NCBI GenBank assembly: GCA_938003715.1
Contig: CALKYK010000521.1
Coordinates: 1 to 12,033, forward strand
Origin: an uncultured Gammaproteobacteria bacterium
Lineage (GTDB): Bacteria; Pseudomonadota; Gammaproteobacteria; Steroidobacterales; Woeseiaceae
Length of the DNA: 12,033 bases
Reading direction: 5' to 3'
Shown piece by piece: positions 5,700 to 12,033 of this stretch. The notes under the pieces are model-generated. The model saw only the letters and a program-made list of their open reading frames with translations. It had not been told where the DNA came from and ran no database searches. The position numbers were made by a program, and so were the translations under genes. Within the stretch, counting starts at the first letter, position 1, and every line of letters begins with the position of its first letter.

Positions 5700-6719
5700 A
5701 TGCAAACGGATCTCGACCAGTACCCGATTGCCGGGGCGTCCGCCTCCGGCGTCCCGGTCATCGACGTCAGCGCACTGCGCGCGGACGTCAGCTCGGCCGC
5801 CGCCCGTCCGGCGATCGACACAATTGCTGCTGCCTGCCGGGACTGGGGCTTTTTCCAGGTCGTCGAGCACGGCGTGCCGCGCGCCCTCATCGAGCGCACC
5901 GTCGCCGAAATGCAGCGCTTGTTCGCCGCGCCGCGCAGCCTGAAGCGGTCGATCCTGCGCACGCGCGAAAACCCCTGGGGCTACTACGACAACGAGCTGA
6001 CGAAAAACCAGCGGGACAAGAAAGAGGTGTTCGATTTCACCGCGGAAGGCCGGGACCCGATCTACGGCGCGGAAAACCGCTGGCCGGAACTCGACGGGCG
6101 CTTCCGCGAGACGATGTCCGAATACCGCGACGCCGTCACCGCTCTGTCGCTCGAGCTGCTGGAAGCGTTCTGTGTCGGCCTCGACCTGCCGGCCGATGCG
6201 ATGGAGAGTGACTTCGCGCCGTCCCATACCGGTTTCATCCGCCTGAACTACTACCCGGTTGCGGATCCGCTGGCGGATTCGAACGTCGATCGCCTGCCCG
6301 CCGATCTAGGCGTGCACCATCACACCGATGCCGGCGCACTGACAGTGCTAATGCAGGACGACGTCGGCGGGCTGCAGGTGTTTCACGACGGTTACTGGCA
6401 CGACATTGCGCCGATGCCGGGCGCGTTCGTCATCAACACCGGCGACATGATGCAGGTGTGGTCGAACGACATTTACCGCGCGGCAATCCATCGCGTCAGG
6501 GCGATGCACGATCGCGATCGCTACAGCATTCCCTTTTTCTTCAACCCGTCCGCGGAAACCGTCGTCAGCCCGCTGCCGTCGACCGTCAGCGAAGCGCGGC
6601 CGGCGCGCTACCGGCCCATCTGCTGGTCCGAGTTTCGCGCGCGGCGCACGGACGGCGACTACGCGGACTACGGGCCTGAAGTACAGATTGCGCAATACCG
6701 ACTCGACAGTGAGCCTTAA
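5700..6719 (+). CDS. isopenicillin-N-synthase-like Fe(II)/2-oxoglutarate oxygenase, 339 aa
   Basis: Non-haem iron oxygenase of the DIOX_N plus 2OG-FeII_Oxy architecture. The N-terminal domain (about 17-125) has the family signature WGFFQVVEHGVP. The jelly-roll core carries the iron ligands H208-x-D210 (in HHHTDAGALTVL) and H264 (AAIHRV), and the R274-Y-S276 motif that binds the 2-oxoglutarate carboxylate. LQVFHDGYWHDIAPMPGAFVINTGD is the classical segment between them. All catalytic residues are present, so it should be active. The substrate is unknown; members act on amino acids, peptides, hormones and nucleobases. Start ATG 5700 has GAAGG four bases ahead and lies 15 bases after the nuclease stop. 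The next gene begins four bases after its stop. Cytoplasmic, with no signal. Confidence 0.88.
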   Translation: MQTDLDQYPIAGASASGVPVIDVSALRADVSSAAARPAIDTIAAACRDWGFFQVVEHGVPRALIERTVAEMQRLFAAPRSLKRSILRTRENPWGYYDNELTKNQRDKKEVFDFTAEGRDPIYGAENRWPELDGRFRETMSEYRDAVTALSLELLEAFCVGLDLPADAMESDFAPSHTGFIRLNYYPVADPLADSNVDRLPADLGVHHHTDAGALTVLMQDDVGGLQVFHDGYWHDIAPMPGAFVINTGDMMQVWSNDIYRAAIHRVRAMHDRDRYSIPFFFNPSAETVVSPLPSTVSEARPARYRPICWSEFRARRTDGDYADYGPEVQIAQYRLDSEP

Positions 6720-6723
6720 AACA

Positions 6724-8769
6724 ATGATGCGAAAAATACTGACTACGATAACGCTTCTGGTCGCCGTCGCGACCGCAGCCGCCGACGATCACGTTAAGCC
6801 CTTTGCCGCCGAGGACGTCTTCGAACTGGAATATGCGAACAATCCGCAGGTCTCGCCCGACGGAAGCCGCATCGTGTACGAGAGGCGCATGAACGACATC
6901 ATGACCGACAGCACGCGGACCAACCTGTGGATCGTCGACGCGGACGGCGGCAACCACCGGCCACTGGTTTCGGGCACTGAAAGCGCATCGTCGCCGCGCT
7001 GGTCGCCGAGCGGCGATCGCATCGCTTACGTGTCTTCGACCGACACAGGCTCCGGAATATTCGTGCGCTGGATGGATGCCGGGCACACCGGCCTGGTCGC
7101 GAACCTGCGCGAGTCGCCGTCGAACCTCGCGTGGTCGCCCGACGGCCGGCGTCTGGCGTTCATCATGGACGTCGCTGCGGAAAAGGCGTCGCTGGCGCCG
7201 GCACGAAAGAAACCCGAGGGTGCCGAATGGTCGGACCCTGTCATCGTCATCGACACGCCGCAGTACCGCTGGGACGGGCAGGGCTTCCTCGAACCGGCCC
7301 ACTCGCACGTGTTCGTGCTGCCGGCGGACGGTGGCACGCCGCGGCAGCTGACAAGCGGCGATTTCAATCACGACGGGCCGCTCTCTTTCACGCCGGACGG
7401 CCAGTCGATCCTGCTGTCGGCCAACCGCAACGACGGTTGGGAATTCCAGCCGGGCGAGGCGGACATCTTCAGCGTCAACGTCGACGACGGCACGATGCTG
7501 AAAGTCACCGATCGCGCCGGTGCCGAATACGAACCGAACGTTTCGCCCGACGGCCGTCATATCGCCTACGTACACGAGGACGACCGCAAGGTTCCGTACG
7601 TCAACAGCATTCTTCGCGTGCGCACCGACGACGGAGGCGAGGACTGGGCGCTGACTGATTCGCTCGACGCATCGGTCGGCAACATCCAGTGGGTCGGCAA
7701 CCGGCAAATCTGGTTCCAGTACGACGAGCGCGCGGTGCGCAAGATCGCGCGAACGAGCCTCGATGGCGACATCACGGCCGTCGCCGAAGGTCTCGGCAGC
7801 ACCGTGCTCGGCAGGCCGTACCTGAGCGGCACGTATTCCGTGTCGCCGAACGGAACCGCCGCCTACACGCAGGGCTCACCGTACCGCCCGGCAGACGTCG
7901 CGGTCGTTACGCGCCGCGGCACGCAGGTCGTGACCGCGCTGAACGACGACTTGCTGAGCGACCGCACGCTCGGCACGGTCACGGAGATCGTCTACAACTC
8001 GTCGTTCGACGGCACCGAGATCCAGGGCTGGTACGTCACGCCGCCTGACTACGAGGAGGGCGAACGCTACCCGCTGATACTCGAGATTCACGGCGGACCG
8101 CACCTCGCTTACGGCGCCTACTTTTCGCCGGAGATTCAGCTCATGGCCTCGGCGGGGTACGTCGTCTTCTACGACAACCATCGCGGCTCGACCTCCTACG
8201 GCGAGGACTTCGCGCTCCTGCTGCAGTACAAGTATTCGAGCCCGGAAGACTTCGCCGATCACATGTCGGGCGTGGACGCGATGCTCGATGCGGGCATTGC
8301 GGATCCGGCGAACCTGTTCATCACCGGCGGCTCGGCGGGCGGCATTGCCAGCGCCTATGCGATCGGCCTGACCGACCGCTTCAACGCGGCGGCGGTGGCG
8401 AAGCCCGTCGTCAACTGGATCTCGAAGACGCTGACGGCCGATTCCTATATCGGCCAGATATCGCACCAGTTCCCCGGCATGCCCTGGGAGCATTTCGAGC
8501 ATTACTGGGAGCGCTCGCCCCTGTCCCTGGCCGGCAACATGACGACGCCGGCGATGCTGATCACCGGCGAGGAGGACTACCGCACGCCGATTTCGGAAAC
8601 CGAGCAGCTCTACCAGGCGCTCAAGCTCAAGGGCGTCGACACTGTGATGGTGCGCGTGCCCGGCTCGTCACACGGCATCGCCGGCAGGCCGTCGCGCCTG
8701 GTAGCCAAGGTCGACAACATCCTCGCCTGGTTCGCGCGCTATCGCACCGACCTCGCAAGCGATGAGTAA
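6724..8769 (+). CDS. exported S9 family (prolyl oligopeptidase-type) serine peptidase, 681 aa
   Basis: Serine peptidase of the DPP/acylaminoacyl-peptidase kind, likely periplasmic. A signal peptide (about residues 1-22, MMRKILTTITLLVAVATAAA) is followed by a beta-propeller with WD40-like PD40 repeats: NNPQVSPDGSRIVYE, SPRWSPSGDRIAYVS, SNLAWSPDGRRLAF, LSFTPDGQSILLS and YEPNVSPDGRHIAYV. The catalytic domain runs from about 430, with EIHGGPH (454-460) as the oxyanion strand, nucleophile S537 in GGSAGGIA, D618 in GEEDYRTP and H650 in SSHGI. The usual GGSYGG has alanine after the serine. ATG 6724 or 6727 could be the start; both give the same signal peptide, and the ribosome site is weak. It overlaps the next gene by eight bases. 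It probably trims short peptides that are then deacylated or imported; that is inference. Confidence 0.9.
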   Translation: MMRKILTTITLLVAVATAAADDHVKPFAAEDVFELEYANNPQVSPDGSRIVYERRMNDIMTDSTRTNLWIVDADGGNHRPLVSGTESASSPRWSPSGDRIAYVSSTDTGSGIFVRWMDAGHTGLVANLRESPSNLAWSPDGRRLAFIMDVAAEKASLAPARKKPEGAEWSDPVIVIDTPQYRWDGQGFLEPAHSHVFVLPADGGTPRQLTSGDFNHDGPLSFTPDGQSILLSANRNDGWEFQPGEADIFSVNVDDGTMLKVTDRAGAEYEPNVSPDGRHIAYVHEDDRKVPYVNSILRVRTDDGGEDWALTDSLDASVGNIQWVGNRQIWFQYDERAVRKIARTSLDGDITAVAEGLGSTVLGRPYLSGTYSVSPNGTAAYTQGSPYRPADVAVVTRRGTQVVTALNDDLLSDRTLGTVTEIVYNSSFDGTEIQGWYVTPPDYEEGERYPLILEIHGGPHLAYGAYFSPEIQLMASAGYVVFYDNHRGSTSYGEDFALLLQYKYSSPEDFADHMSGVDAMLDAGIADPANLFITGGSAGGIASAYAIGLTDRFNAAAVAKPVVNWISKTLTADSYIGQISHQFPGMPWEHFEHYWERSPLSLAGNMTTPAMLITGEEDYRTPISETEQLYQALKLKGVDTVMVRVPGSSHGIAGRPSRLVAKVDNILAWFARYRTDLASDE

Positions 8770-10309
8770 GCTGCGCAATACGTTCGGCGTTCTGCTTGCG
8801 CTCGCCGCCGGTTCCTGCGCGGAGCCGGAGCCGCCGTTCCTGCCCCGGCACGAGACGATCGACGTCCTGATCGAGAACGGGCGCGTGCTCGACGGCCGGG
8901 GCGGGCCCGCGGTCGACGCCGATGTCGCGATCGTCGGCGACACGATCGTCTTCGTCGGCGATGCGCGGTTCAGGGACGACGATGTCGATGCCCGCGTGGG
9001 GCGTCGCATCGACGCCGCCGGGCGAATCGTGTCACCGGGTTTCATCGATCTGCACGCGCACGGCAATCCGCAGGAGACGCCGGAGTTCGAAAATTTTCTC
9101 GCGATGGGCGTGACGACGATCACGCTCGGGCAGGACGGCTCGAGTGCGGACGGCGAGCCGCGGGCGGCCTGGCGGTGAGATGTTCGCGCGCGGGGCATCG
9201 GCGTGAATCTTGCGATGTTCGTCGGCCACGGCACGCTGCGCGAACAGTCGGGAATCGGTCTCTCGAGCGAGCCCGAGCCTGAAGGCATGGCCCGAATGCA
9301 CGCACTACTTGACGATGCACTCGACTACACGTTCGGTATGAGCACGGGCCTCGAGTACAACCCCGGGCTGAACGCCGGAGAGTCCGAACTTCGCGCGCTG
9401 GCAACCGTCGTCGGCGAACACGATCGCCTGATCATGTCGCACATGCGCAATGAAGACGACGAAGCGCTCGAGGCGTCGATTGCCGAGCTGCTGGACCAGG
9501 GCGAGCACGCGCGCGTACATATTTCGCATCTCAAGTCCGTCTACGGCAAGGGCGCCGAACGGGCCGAGCGTATTCTTTCGATTCTGCAAAGTGCCCGTGA
9601 TTCCGGTGTCGAAATCACGGCGGACATTTATCCGTACACGGCCAGCTACACCGGCATCGGCATCGTGTTCCCGGTGTGGGCGAAAACGCCGGAGCAGTTC
9701 GAGGTGGCGAAGGCGACGCGGCGGGAGGAACTGGCGGAGTACCTGCGCAATCGCGTCAACCGGCGCAACGGTCCCGAGGCGACGCTGCTCGGCACCGAGC
9801 CGTGGACCGGCAAGACGCTCGCCGATCTCGCTCATGAAATGGAGCTGCCTTTCGAGGACGTGCTGATCGACGTCATCGGCCCGGACGGTGCGTCCGGCGC
9901 CTATTTCGTCATGAACGACGAGCTGCAGTCGCGCCTGCTGCAGGCGCCGTACGTCGGCGTGTGCTCCGACGGCAGCCCGACCGGGTTCCATCCGCGCGGA
10001 CACGGAACGTTTGCGCGCATCATCGAGACGCACGTGCGCGAGGACGCCACGCTGACGCTCGAGGAAGCGATCCGCCGCATGACGTCGTTCGCGGCGGACG
10101 TGCTCGGCATCGAGGATCGCGGCGTGCTTGCAGAGGGCATGCGTGCGGACGTCATCGTCTTCGATCCCGAGCGGGTGCGGGAGACGGCGACGTTTCCGCA
10201 ACCGCTGCAGCTCGCCGAAGGATTCGACGTCGTGATCGTCAACGGCAGGGTCGTGCGCGAGGACGGATCGTTGCTCGACGGCCTGCACGGCCGCGTGCTC
10301 GAGCCGTGA
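8762..10309 (+). pseudogene. N-acyl-D-amino-acid deacylase family lipoprotein, interrupted by an in-frame TGA
   Basis: Amidohydrolase that would remove acyl groups from D-amino acids. A lipoprotein-like signal (LLALAAGSC, C19) precedes the fold. Counting the TGA as codon 139, the gene has 515 codons, normal for the family. Metal-site residues are H98-x-H100 (FIDLHAH), H227 (SHMRNE), H256 (HISHLKS) and D403 (CSDGSPTG). The position that is cysteine in classical D-aminoacylases is D125 (LGQDGSS). The frame is uniform from 8762 to 10309, but codon 139 (9176-9178, after AAWR) is TGA. Flanking residues (AAWR before, DVRARGIGVNLAMFVGHGTL after) stay in register, so no frameshift is needed. A GTG at 9203 could restart translation, giving a 368-residue fragment lacking the first metal pair. 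It overlaps the S9 gene by eight bases and the M23 gene by four. Recent mutation, sequencing error or recoding are all possible. Confidence 0.85.
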
Positions 10310-11007
10310 CCGGGGCGAGGACTTCTGCGCTGCCGTCGACGCTGCCGCATGCGCCGGTGATCGTGACGGACGGCGAGGCCATCGTCCTCGACCTGAGCCG
10401 CGGCGCGCGCCTGCGCGGGCGGCCGGTGGAAGGGCTCGACGTCGCGGCGCTGTCCGCGCTGATTAACGAGGAGATGCAGGCGAAGGGCACCGGCTTTGCA
10501 TTCGGCCGCTATCTCGAGCCTCGCGGTCTCTACGCGAACGAACATTTCGCAGCACACGGTGCCGAAGCGCGCACCGTGCATCTCGGTATCGACGTCTTCT
10601 GTGATGCCGGTACCGCGGTATTCGCACCGCTCGACGGTACCGTTGCTGTCGTCGCGAACAACGATCGAGAACTCGACTACGGGCCGCTCCTGATTCTCGA
10701 GCATGCCTCTGCCGACATTTTTACGCTGTACGGGCATCTCGGACCCGAGGTACTTTCGAACCTCGCACCGGGCGCCGCGGTCGCCAGCGGAACCGCAATC
10801 GCGACCGTCGGTGCGCCGCCCGGCAACGGCAACTGGCCGCCGCACCTGCACTTCCAGGCCATACGCGATCTCGCGGGCCTCGGCAGCGAGTTTCCCGGCG
10901 TCGCCGCGCCGGGCGAGATCGACCGCTGGGCAGCCCTGTCGCCGAGCCCGGCCAGGTTTTTCCCGGAGATCGACCCGGTTCTTCTGGAATACCGCGCGTG
11001 CAGCTGA
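10306..11007 (+). CDS. stand-alone M23 (LytM) metallopeptidase-domain protein, 233 aa
   Basis: M23-type zinc peptidase fold, which normally cuts peptidoglycan cross-bridges. The zinc and catalytic residues are all present: H92-x3-D96 (HLGID), H144 (TLYGHL) and H180-x-H182 (PPHLHF). Flanking signatures (IDVFCDAGTAVFAPLDGTV, LDYGPLLILEHA, a C-terminal SEFPGVAAPGE-type tail) closely recall the middle domain of large proteins that join an aminoglycoside-phosphotransferase-like domain, an M23 domain and a class III aminotransferase. Here only that domain is encoded. There is no signal peptide or membrane anchor, so it may act in the cytoplasm, unusual for a wall hydrolase. The GTG start at 10306 overlaps the previous stop (GTGA); the conserved VLDLS segment rules out starts much later. 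The GST gene begins inside its 3' end. Substrate not known. Confidence 0.85.
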   Translation: MTGARTSALPSTLPHAPVIVTDGEAIVLDLSRGARLRGRPVEGLDVAALSALINEEMQAKGTGFAFGRYLEPRGLYANEHFAAHGAEARTVHLGIDVFCDAGTAVFAPLDGTVAVVANNDRELDYGPLLILEHASADIFTLYGHLGPEVLSNLAPGAAVASGTAIATVGAPPGNGNWPPHLHFQAIRDLAGLGSEFPGVAAPGEIDRWAALSPSPARFFPEIDPVLLEYRACS

Positions 11008-11606
11008 TCGGCTACCTCGATTCGCCGTTCGTCCGCCGGGCCGCGATCAGCGCCCGGTTTCTCGGCATCGAATACGAGCATCGCGAGATCTCGATATTCC
11101 GCGAGTACGAGCACTTCCTGTCGATCAACCCGCTGGTCAAGGTGCCGACGCTGATACTCGACGACGGCTCGGTGCTGGTCGATTCGACACTGATCATCGA
11201 TCATTTGGAAACGCTTGCGGGCCGCAGCCTGACGCCGGCCGACTCCGGGGCAAGGACTGAATGCCTGCGCGTGACCGGCACTGCGCTGGTCGCAATGGAA
11301 AAGGTCGTGTCGCTGATCATCGAAACGGAACAGCGGCCAGCCGAGCTCGTGCACGGTCCGTGGATCGAACGGCTCGAACGGCAGCTGGAAAACGCGGTCC
11401 GCCTGCTGGAGGCGGACGTCGGCAACGGCGAGTCGTGGCTCCTCGGTGATGCACCGACGCAGGCGGACATCAGTACCGCGGTCGCCTGGAGCTTTATCCA
11501 GCTGAAAACGCCGGAGCGAATCGACGCTGCGGGCTGCCCCGGGCTGCAGGCGTTTACGGGTCGCGCAGAAGCGTTGCCGGAGTTCGTTGCGTGCCCGATC
11601 GAGTAG
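10998..11606 (+). CDS. glutathione S-transferase family protein, 202 aa
   Basis: Thioredoxin-fold N-terminal domain (about 1-78) plus an all-helical C-terminal domain. The opening LIGYLDSPFVRR places S9 where serine-type GSTs activate glutathione. KVPTL has the cis-proline P50, and VDST (D62, S63) matches the glutathione-binding acidic-Ser pair. DAPTQADISTAVAW corresponds to the conserved helix-capping motif of the C-terminal domain. Length is typical. The GTG start overlaps the M23 gene by ten bases with GGAA upstream, making it the last gene of the operon. Partner or substrate unknown; it may be a detoxifying or isomerase-type member. Its stop lies three bases from the stop of the convergent antiporter. 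Confidence 0.88.
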   Translation: MQLIGYLDSPFVRRAAISARFLGIEYEHREISIFREYEHFLSINPLVKVPTLILDDGSVLVDSTLIIDHLETLAGRSLTPADSGARTECLRVTGTALVAMEKVVSLIIETEQRPAELVHGPWIERLERQLENAVRLLEADVGNGESWLLGDAPTQADISTAVAWSFIQLKTPERIDAAGCPGLQAFTGRAEALPEFVACPIE

Positions 11607-11609
11607 CGC

Positions 11610-12033
11610 TCACATCGTCATGCCGATGACGAGGTAGGCGCCGATACTGATCAGTCCCACGAGTACCGCGTACGGCAGCTGCGTCTTGATGTGATCGATG
11701 TGGTCCGAAGCGGCGCCGGTCGACGCCAATATCGAGGTGTCCGAAAGCGGCGAGCAGTGATCGCCGAAAACGCCGCCGCCGGCTACAGCGGCGATGCTCG
11801 CGTACACGACCGGGCCGAGCTCGCCGCCGGTGAAGCTGAACGCGAGCGGTATCGCGATCGGCATCATGATTGCGAACGTGCCCCACGACGTGCCGGTAGA
11901 GAACGCGATGATGCCGGCGATCAGGAACGTCAGCGTCGGCAGCAGCCCCGGCGGCAGCCACGCCTCGGTCTGCTGCACGATGTAGTCGGCGGTGCCCATC
12001 ACTTGACCAGTTTGCGTCAGGCCCAACTCGACT
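11610..12033 (-). CDS. NhaC-family Na+/H+ antiporter, C-terminal part (partial)
   Basis: Inner-membrane sodium/proton exchanger; the N-terminal part is beyond the window edge. The 140 visible residues carry two family hallmarks: FSTGTSWGTFAIMMPIAIPLA, a broken transmembrane helix, and GVFGDHCSPLSDTSILAS followed by SDHIDHIKTQLPYA, the conserved ion-site loop of NhaC-like carriers. Three to four hydrophobic segments are visible, the last (AVLVGLISIGAYLVIGM) close to the C-terminus. The stop at 11612-11610 is three bases from the convergent GST stop. The frame is open to the window edge, so no start can be assigned. Its presence fits a marine or saline habitat but does not prove it. Confidence 0.9.
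   Translation of the reverse strand, partial: VELGLTQTGQVMGTADYIVQQTEAWLPPGLLPTLTFLIAGIIAFSTGTSWGTFAIMMPIAIPLAFSFTGGELGPVVYASIAAVAGGGVFGDHCSPLSDTSILASTGAASDHIDHIKTQLPYAVLVGLISIGAYLVIGMTM
11615..11632. other. small perfect hairpin at the convergent gene ends
   Basis: TCGTCAT (11615-11621) and ATGACGA (11626-11632) pair perfectly around GCCG. It lies nine bases after the GST stop and within the last codons of the antiporter gene. There is no U tract in either direction, so it is at best a weak bidirectional end signal or mRNA-stabilising element. Confidence 0.3.

Noticed and set aside
6586..7707. Minus-strand open frame (373 codons) opposite the oxygenase end and S9 propeller
   Set aside because: It crosses two well-supported plus-strand genes and has no recognisable domain or ribosome site.
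9170..9205. Pair of compensating frameshifts in the deacylase gene (reading EMFARG before GIGVN)
   Set aside because: It needs an extra 1 and 2 bases close together, while the uncorrected frame already keeps family spacing. One substitution is simpler.
8762..10309. Alternative genetic code with TGA as an amino acid
   Set aside because: TGA ends the hydrolase (2858), cupin (3220), M23 (11007) and antiporter genes at sensible places with overlapping or adjacent starts.
1..12033. tRNA genes, rRNA, CRISPR repeats, insertion sequences or phage genes
   Set aside because: I saw no cloverleaf, no regularly spaced repeats, and no transposase or integrase motifs on either strand.

Overview
This GC-rich, densely coding window looks like chromosome from a free-living, probably aquatic gammaproteobacterium (Woeseiaceae/Wenzhouxiangella-like bacteria come to mind). 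That placement is an inference from base composition, lipoprotein and signal-peptide style, a perfect AAGGAGGT Shine-Dalgarno, and a gene set rich in exported hydrolases. I see no phage, transposase, rRNA, tRNA or CRISPR array.

Layout. The left edge holds only the first nine codons of a leftward gene with a signal-peptide-like start (1-28). A divergent promoter region follows, then a rightward group: a small zinc-ribbon protein (235-483), a membrane-anchored alpha/beta hydrolase of dienelactone-hydrolase type (555-2858) and a cupin protein (2855-3220, ATGA overlap). Next comes an isolated 67-residue unknown protein (3363-3566) with a structured leader, a perfect ribosome-binding site and a strong hairpin just after its stop. 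A spacer with a REP-like palindrome (3648-3696) and an extended -10 promoter (about 3789-3797) leads into a tightly packed six-gene run (3831-11606): an ExeM/NucH-type lipoprotein nuclease, an isopenicillin-N-synthase-like Fe(II)/2-oxoglutarate oxygenase, an exported S9 peptidase, an N-acyl-D-amino-acid deacylase-family lipoprotein, a stand-alone M23 (LytM) domain protein and a glutathione S-transferase-like protein. The right edge holds the C-terminal part of a NhaC-family Na+/H+ antiporter on the opposite strand (11610-12033), whose stop is only 3 bases from the GST stop.

How the genes may work together. The six-gene run has gaps of 15 and 4 bases and then overlaps of 8, 4 and 10 bases, so it is very probably one translationally coupled operon. 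Several members act on polymers or D-amino-acid compounds outside the cytoplasm (nuclease, S9 peptidase, D-acyl deacylase). This suggests scavenging of extracellular DNA, peptides or wall fragments, but that is inference.

The most striking point is the deacylase gene. Its reading frame is intact and conserved from 8762 to 10309 except for one in-frame TGA at 9176-9178. It is therefore a fresh nonsense allele, a sequencing error or a recoded codon. A second point of interest is the M23 protein, which resembles the middle domain of much larger phosphotransferase-M23-aminotransferase proteins but stands alone here.
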